From NCBI RefSeq assembly GCF_900078385.1, contig NZ_FLQR01000001.1:434001-498000 (forward strand): a stretch of 64,000 bases of DNA, written 5' to 3'. Positions 43,502 to 51,267 of the stretch are shown here, piece after piece (position 1 is the stretch's first letter; each line of letters starts with the position of its first letter). The notes under the pieces were generated by a model, which did no database searches, was not told the origin of the DNA, and worked only from the letters and a program-made list of their open reading frames with translations. A program made the translations under genes and the position numbers. Origin of the DNA: an uncultured Microbacterium sp. (GTDB lineage: Bacteria > Actinomycetota > Actinomycetes > Actinomycetales > Microbacteriaceae).

Positions 43502-44406
43502 TCACGCAGGCCGCCCTCGCGATCGTGCTCGGCGCGGCGTTCGCCGCCGGCGTGCTGCTGGCGGCCCAGCGGGTTCCGCGCTGGTCGGCGCCGAGTCTCG
43601 CGCGGCGCATCGCCCCGTATGTCCGGGACGTGGCGGATCCGCGCGGGCTCACCCCGCTCGCGCCGCTCGCGTTCGGCGCCTGGCGTGTCCGACGCGACCG
43701 GCTCATCGCGGGACTGGGTGGGGCCGAAGCGCTGAACCGTCGGCTGAGACAGGCGGGATGGGCGCAGGATGCCGTCGCGTTCCGCGCCCGGCAGCTCGCG
43801 TGGGCGGTGATCGGGGTCACGGTCGGGGGAGCGCTGGCGGTGATGGTCGTGCTGACGGCGGGAGCGCCCGCGGCTGCGGCGCTCGCCCCGCCGATCCTCG
43901 GGTGCGCGGGAGCGGTGCTGTGCGACGTGCACCTGACCGGCGCGGCGCGGCGTCGGGTCGCGCGCGTCGACGAGCAGCTCCCGACGGTGCTGGAGTTCCT
44001 CGCACTGTGCCTCGCCGCAGGGGAGAGCCTGCTGGATGCCCTGAGACGGATCGGCGAGGTCGGGTCGGGCGACCTCACGGCGGAGATCCGGCGGGCCGTG
44101 CTGGCGACCGGCACGGGCTCAAGCCTCACGGATGCCCTGGGCGACCTGTCGCGGACCCTCGACGTCCCCGCCCTGTCACGCGCCCTGGACCAGCTCATCG
44201 CCGCCCTCGAACGCGGCGCGCCGCTCGCACAGGTGCTGCAGGCGCAGGCGGCGGACGCGCGCGAGGACTCCAAGCGCACCCTCATCGAGCAGGCGGGACG
44301 CAAGGAGATCGCGATGCTCCTGCCGCTGGTGTTCCTCATCCTCCCGCTCTCCGTGCTGTTCGCCGTCTTCCCCGGTGTCGTGATGCTGCGCCTCGGTATC
44401 GGATGA
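43498..44406 (+). CDS. tadC: Tad pilus inner-membrane protein TadC
   Basis: This 302-residue second platform protein of the T2SF type contains the motif QLPTVLEFLALCLAAGESLLDALRRI (central part), then LDQLIAALERGAPLAQVLQAQAADA and a C-terminal helix pair ending LLPLVFLILPLSVLFAVFPG. The GTG start overlaps the tadB stop. After it, 67 bases lead to the pilin gene, whose strong ribosome site (AAAGGAGGCGGAGG) suggests higher expression. Confidence 0.85.
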   Translation: MITQAALAIVLGAAFAAGVLLAAQRVPRWSAPSLARRIAPYVRDVADPRGLTPLAPLAFGAWRVRRDRLIAGLGGAEALNRRLRQAGWAQDAVAFRARQLAWAVIGVTVGGALAVMVVLTAGAPAAAALAPPILGCAGAVLCDVHLTGAARRRVARVDEQLPTVLEFLALCLAAGESLLDALRRIGEVGSGDLTAEIRRAVLATGTGSSLTDALGDLSRTLDVPALSRALDQLIAALERGAPLAQVLQAQAADAREDSKRTLIEQAGRKEIAMLLPLVFLILPLSVLFAVFPGVVMLRLGIG

Positions 44407-44473
44407 CGCGTCGTGCCCGACTGTGACCTGACAGTGATCGGATGACCGGCGACGGTCGGAAAGGAGGCGGAGG

Positions 44474-44665
44474 ATGATCCGCACAAGCTGGGGCCGTGTG
44501 ACCGCGGCATGGGACGACACGCTCGGGGACGAACGCGGCGACGTGCCGGGCTGGGTGCTCGTGACGCTCATGACGGCGGGACTGGTCGTCGCGATCTGGG
44601 CGCTCGCGGGTCCCGCGCTCGCCGACCTGTTCGAGCAGGCGATCAGCCGCGTCTCCGGCTTCTGA
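44474..44665 (+). CDS. Small Flp-type pilin or pilin-like protein
   Basis: The 63-residue protein has a charged N-terminus (MIRTSWGRVTAAWDDTLGDERG) and one membrane helix (WVLVTLMTAGLVVAIWALAG), followed by a short hydrophilic end. It matches the size and build of actinobacterial Flp pilins. The classical G-x5-E processing site is not evident; GDVPGWVL is the nearest candidate. The strong ribosome site AAAGGAGG upstream fits an abundant structural subunit. Confidence 0.7.
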   Translation: MIRTSWGRVTAAWDDTLGDERGDVPGWVLVTLMTAGLVVAIWALAGPALADLFEQAISRVSGF

Positions 44666-44673
44666 GGCACGCC

Positions 44674-45063
44674 ATGGACGAGCGCGGCTCGAGCCCCGTG
44701 GAGTTCGTCCTGGTCGGGGCGCTGCTCACGGTGCTGACGCTCGCGGTCCTGCAGCTCGGGCTCGCCGTCTACGTCCGCAACGTCGTCCACGACGCCGCGG
44801 TCGAGGGCGCGTACCACGCGGCGCTCGCCGACACCTCGCTCCGCGACGGGGCGGCGCGCACGACCGCGATCATCGCGCGCACGGTCGGGGACGCATTCGT
44901 GCAGCAGGTGACCGCGCAGGAGATCCCGGGGCAGGAGGGCGCGCGCGGCGGGCAGCCGGTCATCGCGGTGACCGTGACGGCGACGCTGCCCCTCGTCGGG
45001 CTGCTGGGGATGATCGGCGGGCTGGAGGTGACCGGACATGCACCCGCCGAGAGCCTCGACTGA
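44674..45063 (+). CDS. tadE: TadE-family pseudopilin
   Basis: This 129-residue protein begins MDERGSSPVEFVLVGALLTVLTLAVLQ: a short charged leader, the SPVEFVLV segment with the conserved Glu, and one helix, as in TadE minor pilins. The rest is outside the membrane. The start is ATG at 44674, nine bases after the pilin stop. The C-terminus overlaps the next gene by 26 bases. Confidence 0.82.
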   Translation: MDERGSSPVEFVLVGALLTVLTLAVLQLGLAVYVRNVVHDAAVEGAYHAALADTSLRDGAARTTAIIARTVGDAFVQQVTAQEIPGQEGARGGQPVIAVTVTATLPLVGLLGMIGGLEVTGHAPAESLD

Positions 45064-45493
45064 CGACGACGTCGGCGCGGCCGCGCTCGAGTTCATCCTC
45101 GTGGGCCTCGTCCTGCTCGTGCCGGTCGTCTACCTGATCGTCGCGCTCGGAGCGATCCAGGCGCACGCCCTCGGCGTCGAGGCGGGGTCGCGGCACATCG
45201 CGCGGGCGATCGCGACGGCGCCGGATGCCGTCACCGCCGACGCCCGTGCGCAGGCCATCCTCGCGTCGGTGACCGAGGAGTACGGCATCGATCCGGGTGC
45301 CGTGCACGTCTCGATCGGCTGCCGACCCGCAGGCGCCGCGTGCCCGTCGGCCGGTTCGACGCTGCTCGTGACCCTGACCGCGGCCGTCCCGCTGCCGCTC
45401 GTGCCGCCCGTGCTGGACCTCGACCGCACGGTGCGGGTGCCCGTGGAGGCCGTGACCGCGCAGAAGGTGTCGCGCTTCTGGGGGACCGGATGA
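45038..45493 (+). CDS. TadE/TadF-like minor pilin
   Basis: This 151-residue protein is built like TadE: DDDVGAAALEFILVGLVLLVPVVYL has the AALEFILV signature and the single helix. Two cysteines (IGCRPAGAACPS) in the outer domain could form a disulphide. It begins inside tadE and overlaps the next gene (ATGA). It is the second TadE-type protein, usually called TadF. Confidence 0.8.
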   Translation: MHPPRASTDDDVGAAALEFILVGLVLLVPVVYLIVALGAIQAHALGVEAGSRHIARAIATAPDAVTADARAQAILASVTEEYGIDPGAVHVSIGCRPAGAACPSAGSTLLVTLTAAVPLPLVPPVLDLDRTVRVPVEAVTAQKVSRFWGTG

Positions 45494-45903
45494 CGGCGCG
45501 CCGATCGGACGACGAGGGGAGCATCCTGCTCCTGACCATCGGCTACGCGGTCCTCGCCCTCGCGCTCGTGTTCGTCTGCGTCGACGCCACGAGCCTCTAC
45601 CTCGCCCAGAAGCGAGTGGATGCCGTCGCCGATGCCGCCGCGCTCGCCGGCGCGGACGGATTCACCGTGACGGTGGACGGCGCGGGGGCCGCGGCCACGC
45701 TGACCGACGACGGCGTGCGTGCCCAGGCCGCGGACCTCGTCGCGGCGCTCGGCACGGCGACGCTCGTGTCCGCGGAGACCCCCGACGGCGTGTCGGCGCG
45801 CGTGACGGTCACCGCGACGTGGCATCCGCCGATCCTCGCGCTCTTCGTCCCGGAGGGGGTTGCGCTCCGCGCGACCGCCACGAGTCGCAACGCGCTGCGC
45901 TGA
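45490..45903 (+). CDS. TadG-like pilus-assembly protein (PF13400 type)
   Basis: This 137-residue protein begins with DEGSILLLTIGYAVLALALVFVCVDATSLYLAQKR, the N-terminal helix typical of TadE/G-like proteins. VDAVADAAALAGA follows, which is the most conserved part of the family. It lacks the long von Willebrand domain of full TadG, as is usual in actinobacterial Tad loci. It is the last gene of the operon. No tadZ/cpaE and no prepilin peptidase gene lie in the window. Confidence 0.8.
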   Translation: MTARRSDDEGSILLLTIGYAVLALALVFVCVDATSLYLAQKRVDAVADAAALAGADGFTVTVDGAGAAATLTDDGVRAQAADLVAALGTATLVSAETPDGVSARVTVTATWHPPILALFVPEGVALRATATSRNALR

Positions 45904-45923
45904 GCTGAGTCGCGCCCCCGGGG

Positions 45924-47207
45924 TCACCCGCGCGGCACGAACCGCGGCACCCAGCGCAGGAACGCGCCCGCGCCGAGCAGTCCGACGACGCCCATGACAG
46001 CGGTCGCGATGCCGAGCGTCGAGACGGCCGCGATCCCCGAGACGAGGAGCGGCGCGATGGCACCGCCGGCATCCGTCAGCGTGCGCCATGACCCGAGGAA
46101 CGGCGCGGGGTCGGCGGGCGGGGCGACATCGGCGCCCAGTGTCAGCAGGATCCCGCTGGAGAGCCCGTTGCCGACGCCCAGGACAGCGGCGAACATCGCG
46201 AACCACATCGCGGCGGAGCCGAGGTCGTGCGTCACCGACAGGGCGAGGAAGCCGGCGCCCATGAGGAGCATGGCCGGAAGCGCCGCCCACAGCCGCCCGA
46301 ACCGGTCCATGACCTGTCCGCTCGCGTAGAAGAGCGCGAAGTCGATCGCGCCGGAGATGCCGACGATGAGGGCGATGCTCTGCGCGTCCAGCCCGATGGA
46401 CACGCCCCACAGCGGAAGGACGAGCTGCCGCGTCGACCGGACGGCGGACAGCGACGCAGCCGCCAGCCCGAGGCGCGACAGCACGCCACGATGCCGCCAC
46501 ATGGTGCGGAACACCCCGGCGCGCTCGCTCGTCGGGATCGAGCCCGTCACGGCCTCGCCGGTGTCCTCGGCGAAGCGCGAGTCGCCCGCCGAGGCCGGCT
46601 CCCGTACCGTCGCCAGCTGGGTCTCGGGGTCGGTGCCGACGAGCACGAGGACGACCGTCGCGACGAGGCATCCGCCGAAGAACCACACCGCGGCGTGCTC
46701 CTCCGCGAACACGGCGAGCAGCCCGGCCGCGACGAACGGGCCGATGAACATGCCGAGGCGGAACGTGCCCCCCAAGAGCGACAGGGCGCGGGCGCGGAAG
46801 CCCAGCGGCACGCGCGTCGTCATGAAGGAGTGCCGGGCTAGTCCGAACACGGCCGCGCAGAAACCGATGAGGAAGACGGAGGCCGCGAGCACGGGCAGGC
46901 TCGGCGCGGCGAGCAGGCCCGCGACACCGGCGACGGCCAGGGTGCCCCCGATCGCCATCGTGATCCGCTCGCCGAACCGCGCGACCGACCAGCCCGCAGG
47001 GATGTTGCCGCACAGCTGGCCGACGACGAGCGCCGACGCGATGAGCGCCGCGGTCGCGACGTCGGCGCCGAGGTCGGCCGCGATCACCGGGAGGAGCGGG
47101 ATGACGGCGCCCTCGCCGAGCGCGAAGAGCAGCGTCGGCCCGTAGATCATGGGGGCGAAGCGCCACAGCATCCGCCCGATCGGCGCGGAGTCGGCGGCGG
47201 CGGTCAT
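45924..47207 (-). CDS. Major facilitator superfamily transporter
   Basis: The 427-residue protein has about twelve membrane helices. Helices 1-3 carry [22 protein letters not shown] and [17 protein letters not shown], the latter the MFS loop 2-3 motif (G-x3-D/R-R-x-G-x-R/E). A charged central loop (about 195-230) separates the two halves. The start is ATG at 47207, seven bases after a TAACGT -10 box that overlaps the prfB promoter. It resembles drug-type exporters, but the substrate cannot be given. Confidence 0.82.
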   Translation of the reverse strand: MTAAADSAPIGRMLWRFAPMIYGPTLLFALGEGAVIPLLPVIAADLGADVATAALIASALVVGQLCGNIPAGWSVARFGERITMAIGGTLAVAGVAGLLAAPSLPVLAASVFLIGFCAAVFGLARHSFMTTRVPLGFRARALSLLGGTFRLGMFIGPFVAAGLLAVFAEEHAAVWFFGGCLVATVVLVLVGTDPETQLATVREPASAGDSRFAEDTGEAVTGSIPTSERAGVFRTMWRHRGVLSRLGLAAASLSAVRSTRQLVLPLWGVSIGLDAQSIALIVGISGAIDFALFYASGQVMDRFGRLWAALPAMLLMGAGFLALSVTHDLGSAAMWFAMFAAVLGVGNGLSSGILLTLGADVAPPADPAPFLGSWRTLTDAGGAIAPLLVSGIAAVSTLGIATAVMGVVGLLGAGAFLRWVPRFVPRG

Positions 47208-47214
47208 CCCATCC

Positions 47215-47224
47215 ACGTTAGTCT
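47215..47224. promoter_or_regulatory. Overlapping divergent -10 boxes of the MFS gene and prfB
   Basis: TAACGT on the minus strand (47220-47215) precedes the MFS ATG by seven bases. TAGTCT on the plus strand (47219-47224) precedes the prfB ATG by eight. The two boxes share the TA at 47219-47220, so the promoters exclude one another. Confidence 0.55.
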
Positions 47225-47232
47225 GGAGTGTC

Positions 47233-48342
47233 ATGCTCGAACTCGATCTCTCCGCCGACATCCAGGCCTTGCGCTCCACCTTTGCCGACATCCAGGCGGT
47301 GGTCGACGTCGAGGGGCTCCAGGCGGAGATCGCACGCCTCTCCGAGGAGGCCGGCGCCCCCGACCTCTGGGACGACGTCGACAAGGCGCAGAAGGTGACG
47401 AGCGCCCTCAGCCACCGGCAGACCGAGCTGCGCCGCATCACCGAGATTGAGCAGCGCCTCGACGACCTCGACGTGCTCATCGAGCTCGCGGTCGAGATGG
47501 AGGACGAGGACTCGGCCGCCGAGGCGCGCACCGAGCTCGCCGACCTCGAGAAGGTCATCGGCCAGCTCGAGGTGCAGACGCTGCTCGACGGCGAGTACGA
47601 CCCGCGGTCCGCCGTCGTCACGATCCGCTCCGGCGCCGGCGGCGACGACGCCACCGACTTCGCCGACATGCTGCTGCGCATGTATCTGCGCTGGGCCGAG
47701 CGCCACAAGTACCCCGTCAAGGTGATGGACACCTCCTACGCCGAGGGCGCGGGCATCAAGTCGGCCACCTTCGAGGTCGACGCGCCCTACGCCTACGGCA
47801 CCCTCTCGGTCGAGGCCGGCACGCATCGCCTCGCCCGCATCAGCCCGTTCGGCTCGGCGGACAAGCGTCAGACGAGCTTCGCCGCCGTCGAGGTCATCCC
47901 GGTCATGGAGGAGGCCGTCGAGGTCGAGGTCCCCGAGGGCGACATCCGCGTCGACGTGTTCCGCTCCTCCGGCCCCGGCGGGCAGTCCGTCAACACGACC
48001 GACTCCGCCGTCCGCATCACCCACCTGCCCACCGGCCTCGTCGTCTCGATGCAGAACGAGAAGTCGCAGATCCAGAACCGCGCCGCCGCCATGCGGGTCC
48101 TCCAGACCCGCCTGCTCCTCCTCAAGCGCGAGGAGGAAGCGGCGAAGAAGAAGGAACTGGCCGGCACCATCACCGCCAGCTGGGGCGACCAGATGCGCTC
48201 GTACTTCCTGTACGGGCAGCAGCTCGTGAAGGACCTCCGCACCGGCTACGAAGTCGGCAACCCGGCCGCCGTCTTCGACGGCGACCTCGACGGCCTCATC
48301 GCGGCCGGCATCCGCTGGCGCAAGCGCAAGGACGACGACTGA
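47233..48342 (+). CDS. prfB: Peptide chain release factor 2
   Basis: This 369-residue factor ends translation at UGA and UAA. The GGQ motif is at 249-251 ([14 protein letters not shown]), and the stop-codon recognition tripeptide SPF is at 204-206. There is no in-frame UGA near the start, so the programmed frameshift that controls prfB in many bacteria is absent, as in other actinobacteria. The ATG at 47233 follows a -10 box by eight bases. In most actinobacteria ftsE follows directly. Here four other genes intervene. Confidence 0.96.
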   Translation: MLELDLSADIQALRSTFADIQAVVDVEGLQAEIARLSEEAGAPDLWDDVDKAQKVTSALSHRQTELRRITEIEQRLDDLDVLIELAVEMEDEDSAAEARTELADLEKVIGQLEVQTLLDGEYDPRSAVVTIRSGAGGDDATDFADMLLRMYLRWAERHKYPVKVMDTSYAEGAGIKSATFEVDAPYAYGTLSVEAGTHRLARISPFGSADKRQTSFAAVEVIPVMEEAVEVEVPEGDIRVDVFRSSGPGGQSVNTTDSAVRITHLPTGLVVSMQNEKSQIQNRAAAMRVLQTRLLLLKREEEAAKKKELAGTITASWGDQMRSYFLYGQQLVKDLRTGYEVGNPAAVFDGDLDGLIAAGIRWRKRKDDD

Positions 48343-48360
48343 GTTTTTCTCATTCGCCTG

Positions 48361-48387
48361 CATCCAAATGACGGTGTGCGGGGGAAT
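48361..48387 (+). promoter_or_regulatory. Candidate SigK-type ECF promoter of the DUF4397-sortase-sigma module
   Basis: CATCC (48361-48365) and GGAAT (48383-48387) are separated by 17 bases. The mycobacterial SigK consensus, as I recall it, is CCATCC-N16/17-CCGAAT. The pair lies about 50 bases before the DUF4397 start. A SigK/RskA-like pair is encoded at the end of the same gene set, which would make the promoter autoregulatory. Only the core bases match. Confidence 0.5.
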
Positions 48388-48437
48388 CCCTTGATGAAGC
48401 GCGAAACAGGTCGCGCCCCATCGAAAAGGAGTTCCCC

Positions 48438-49259
48438 GTGCGCAAGACACTCTCTGCGGGCATCGCCGTCGGCGCCGTCGCCGCTCTCGCCGCCTTCGCT
48501 CCCGCCCATGCCATCTCGGACAGCACCGCCGACCTGTCGGTCCTGCACGGGATCCCGGACACACCCGTCGACGTCTACGTCAACGGCGAGCTGACGCTCG
48601 ACGACTTCCAGCCGGGCGATCTCGCCGGCCCGCTCGATCTGCCCGCCGGCGACTACGAGGTCGCCCTCACGGCTCCGGACGCCGCCGACGACTCGGCGCC
48701 GGTCCTCGGACCCATCACGCTGACGCTCGAGGCGAACACGAGCTACACCGCCGTCGCGCACCTGGATGCCGACGGGGAAGCCACCGCGAAGCTCTTCACG
48801 AACGACATCTCGACCACCGACGCGGGCCAGGGCCGACTCACGGTCCGTCACGTCGCCGCGGCTCCGGCCGTGGACATCCTGGCCGGCGGCGAGGCCGTCG
48901 TGTCGGGTCTCGAGAACCCCGATGAGGCCTCGCTCGACCTCGCGGCCGGCACGGTGTCGGCGGCCGTCGCGCTCGCGGGCACGACCGACCCGGTCATCGG
49001 TCCGGCCGACGTCACGATCGAGGAGGGCGTCCTCACCATCGTGTACGCGTGGGGCAGCGCCGAGGACGCGAACCTCGCCCTCGCCGTCCAGACCGTCTCG
49101 GGCCTGCACTCCAACCCGGATGGTGTGAACACCGGTGAGGCCGGACTGGCCGCCGAGAACGGCTCCACCGGGTGGCTCTTCGGCGCCGGTGCTGCGCTGC
49201 TCCTCGCGGTCGCGGCCGGCTCGGTGCTCTCCGTCCGCGCGGTGAACGCCCGTCGCTGA
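48438..49259 (+). CDS. Secreted DUF4397 protein with C-terminal membrane anchor
   Basis: The 273-residue protein has a signal peptide (RKTLSAGIAVGAVAALAAFAPAHA, cut after residue 25 or so). Two DUF4397 beta repeats follow, each with the motif LSVLHGIPDTPVDVYVNGE or LTVRHVAAAPAVDILAGGE. The end has the build of a sortase substrate: a polar stretch (LAAENGSTG), a hydrophobic helix and basic residues (RAVNARR). However, no LPxTG or LAxTG is present. The start is GTG with AAAAGGAG upstream. It lies 12 bases before the sortase gene. Confidence 0.82.
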   Translation: MRKTLSAGIAVGAVAALAAFAPAHAISDSTADLSVLHGIPDTPVDVYVNGELTLDDFQPGDLAGPLDLPAGDYEVALTAPDAADDSAPVLGPITLTLEANTSYTAVAHLDADGEATAKLFTNDISTTDAGQGRLTVRHVAAAPAVDILAGGEAVVSGLENPDEASLDLAAGTVSAAVALAGTTDPVIGPADVTIEEGVLTIVYAWGSAEDANLALAVQTVSGLHSNPDGVNTGEAGLAAENGSTGWLFGAGAALLLAVAAGSVLSVRAVNARR

Positions 49260-49271
49260 CGGCCGACCGCC

Positions 49272-49904
49272 ATGTCGCGTCTGCTCCTCGTCCTCGTCGC
49301 CGCGGCGATGATCGGGACCCTCGCGGCCTGCACCACCCCCGACACGGAGGGCGGGACCCCCATCCCGCCCTCCGCGTCGGCGTCCGCCGCACCGGCACCG
49401 ACCGCGTCGGTGTCGGTGCCGGTCGTCCGGGCGACACCGACGCCTCCGGCCGCGCCGGCACCGGAGCCGACGGCCCTTGCCCTGCCCGACCTGGGTGTCG
49501 ACATGCCGGTCGACGCGGTCGGCGTGCAGGATGACGGGGCCATGCAGATCCCCAAGAACCCCGCCTCCGCCGGGTGGTATCGGTTCGGCCCGGCTCCGGC
49601 GGACGGCGAGGGGGCCACGGTCATCGCGGCGCACGTCGACTCCCGGGTGTACGGACTCGGTCCGCTGGCGCGGCTCCGCGATGCGCAGCCCGGTCAGGAG
49701 GTCTTCGTGACCGATGAGGCGGGCACCCGGACGCGGTACATCGTGGAGCGCGTCACGTACATCCCGCGGGCCCAGCTTCCCGTGGACGAGCTCTTCGCCC
49801 GCGAGGGCCCCCCGACCCTCGTCGTCATCACGTGCGGCGGCTCATTCGACGAGCGCACCCGCAGCTACAGCGATAACGTGGTGCTCGTCGCCCGGGAGGC
49901 GTGA
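49272..49904 (+). CDS. Sortase (class E/F-like) with a lipoprotein signal
   Basis: This 210-residue transpeptidase has the triad H121 (AAHVDSRVYG), C188 (VITCGGSF) and an Arg at 195 or 197 (DERTRSYSDN). The N-terminus is a lipoprotein signal with lipobox LAAC (C20), then a Pro/Ala/Thr/Ser-rich linker to about residue 68. Lipid anchoring in place of a membrane helix is unusual for a sortase. It should act on the DUF4397 protein encoded just before it. The stop overlaps the sigma-factor start. The ATG at 49272 has no strong ribosome site, so coupling to the upstream gene is likely. Confidence 0.83.
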   Translation: MSRLLLVLVAAAMIGTLAACTTPDTEGGTPIPPSASASAAPAPTASVSVPVVRATPTPPAAPAPEPTALALPDLGVDMPVDAVGVQDDGAMQIPKNPASAGWYRFGPAPADGEGATVIAAHVDSRVYGLGPLARLRDAQPGQEVFVTDEAGTRTRYIVERVTYIPRAQLPVDELFAREGPPTLVVITCGGSFDERTRSYSDNVVLVAREA

Positions 49905-50491
49905 TGACCCTCGTCGCCCCGCCCCCCGTCGCTTCCCGGAAGGAGCCTGTCATCGAGGACGATGTCGAACTCGCCGAGCGCTTCAGCGCGGGCGATGAGC
50001 GCGCGCTGAAGGAGATGTACGACCGCTGGTCGCGGCTCGTCTACACCCTCGCCGTGCGCTCTCTCGGCGATCGGGCCGAAGCGGAGGACGTGACCCAGCG
50101 CACCTTCGTGTCGGCATGGACCTCGCGAGGCTCCTTCCAGCCCGCGAGGGGTTCGCTCGGCGGGTGGCTCGTCGCGATCGCGCGGCGCAGGATCGCCGAC
50201 GCGCACGAAGCCCGGTCCCGCACGGCGCGGATCGAGGAGGCGATGCGGTCCGTCGCCGAGGAGCCGGTCGCCGAACCCGTCGACGTGAGCGATGCGATCG
50301 TCCTGGCGCACGAGATCGAGCAGCTCGAACCCGACGCGCGTGCCGTGGTGACGCTGGCCTTCTACCAGGACCTGACGCACGCCCAGATCGCCGAGCAGCT
50401 GGCGATGCCACTGGGTACCGTGAAGAGTCACATCCGCCGAAGTCTCACCCGTCTGCGATCCCGATTGGAGGCCGCTCATGTCGCATATTGA
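49901..50491 (+). CDS. ECF sigma factor, SigK-like
   Basis: The 196-residue protein has region 2 (LAERFSAGDERALKEMYDRWSRLVYTLAVR, then RAEAEDVTQRTFVSAW) and region 4 (LTHAQIAEQLAMPLGTVKSHIRRSLTRLR). The DVTQRTFVSAW segment and a RskA-type partner place it near the SigK group. The start is GTG at 49901 (overlapping the sortase stop) or ATG at 49904. It is co-transcribed with its presumed anti-sigma, whose start lies within this gene. Confidence 0.87.
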   Translation: MMTLVAPPPVASRKEPVIEDDVELAERFSAGDERALKEMYDRWSRLVYTLAVRSLGDRAEAEDVTQRTFVSAWTSRGSFQPARGSLGGWLVAIARRRIADAHEARSRTARIEEAMRSVAEEPVAEPVDVSDAIVLAHEIEQLEPDARAVVTLAFYQDLTHAQIAEQLAMPLGTVKSHIRRSLTRLRSRLEAAHVAY

Positions 50492-51185
50492 CCCCGACGT
50501 CGCGGCGCTCGTCGCGATGGGCGAGCCGGTCGCCACGGCGGCCGAGCGTGCGCACCTCGCCGAATGCGCCGTCTGCACCGCCGAGGTGGCCTCGCTCGCG
50601 CGCACCGTCTCCGTGGGCCGCTCGGCCGTCGGCGACGCCGCGCTCCTCACCCCGCCGCCGCGCGTGTGGGATGCCATCAGCTCCGAGCTGGGCTTCGACG
50701 AGACCCCCGCGACCCCGGCGCCGCCGCACGCCGTGCGGCGCGGCAGCCGGCCCCGCCGTCGCCTCGTGCTCGCCCTCGCGGGCGCCGTCGCCGCCGTCGC
50801 GATCGTCGCGGGGGTGTGGACCACCGCGAATCTGCTGACCCCGCGACCCGACATCGTCTCCGAAGCGACGCTCGACGGCTTCCCCGCCTGGCAGGGCGCC
50901 GAGGGCGAAGCCGTGCTCGAGAAGGTCGACGGCCACCGGCGGGTCCTCGTGACGCTCGACGCCTCGATCCCCGCCGAGGGCTACCGCGAAGTGTGGCTCA
51001 TCGCCTCCGACGGCTCCGCTCTCGTGAGCCTCGGCGTGCTCGACGGCACGACGGGCGCCTTCGCGGTGCCCGACGACGTCGATCTGTCGAAGTTCACGCT
51101 CGTCGACATCTCGCAGGAGGAGACCGGCGGGGACCCCGGGCACTCGGGGGACTCGATCGTGCGCGGGGAGCTCACCCCCGCGTGA
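50478..51185 (+). CDS. Anti-sigma factor, RskA-like
   Basis: The 235-residue protein has a cytoplasmic sigma-binding part with a zinc-type H26-x3-C30-x2-C33 motif (HLAECAVC), one membrane helix (LVLALAGAVAAVAIVAGVWTTA, about 93-114), and an outer RskA C-terminal domain (YREVWLIASDGSALVSLGVLDG). Such proteins hold the sigma factor inactive until cut by membrane proteases. It overlaps the sigma gene by 14 bases. It is the last gene of the inserted module, and ftsE follows after 82 bases. Confidence 0.86.
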   Translation: MSHIDPDVAALVAMGEPVATAAERAHLAECAVCTAEVASLARTVSVGRSAVGDAALLTPPPRVWDAISSELGFDETPATPAPPHAVRRGSRPRRRLVLALAGAVAAVAIVAGVWTTANLLTPRPDIVSEATLDGFPAWQGAEGEAVLEKVDGHRRVLVTLDASIPAEGYREVWLIASDGSALVSLGVLDGTTGAFAVPDDVDLSKFTLVDISQEETGGDPGHSGDSIVRGELTPA

Positions 51186-51252
51186 GGCGCCGGCACGCCC
51201 GCGGATGCCACGGCGCGCGGGTGTCGCTCGGCGCACGCCAAGAGCGCGCGCT

Positions 51253-51258
51253 TAGGCT
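51253..51258 (+). promoter_or_regulatory. -10 box TAGGCT of ftsE
   Basis: TAGGCT lies nine bases before the ftsE ATG. It gives ftsEX its own promoter, independent of the sigma module upstream. Confidence 0.5.
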
Positions 51259-51267
51259 CGTCAGGTC

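Noticed and set aside
47218..48564. 448-codon minus-strand frame over prfB
   Set aside because: Antisense shadow of prfB: it is rich in Gly, Arg, Asp and Val with no domain.
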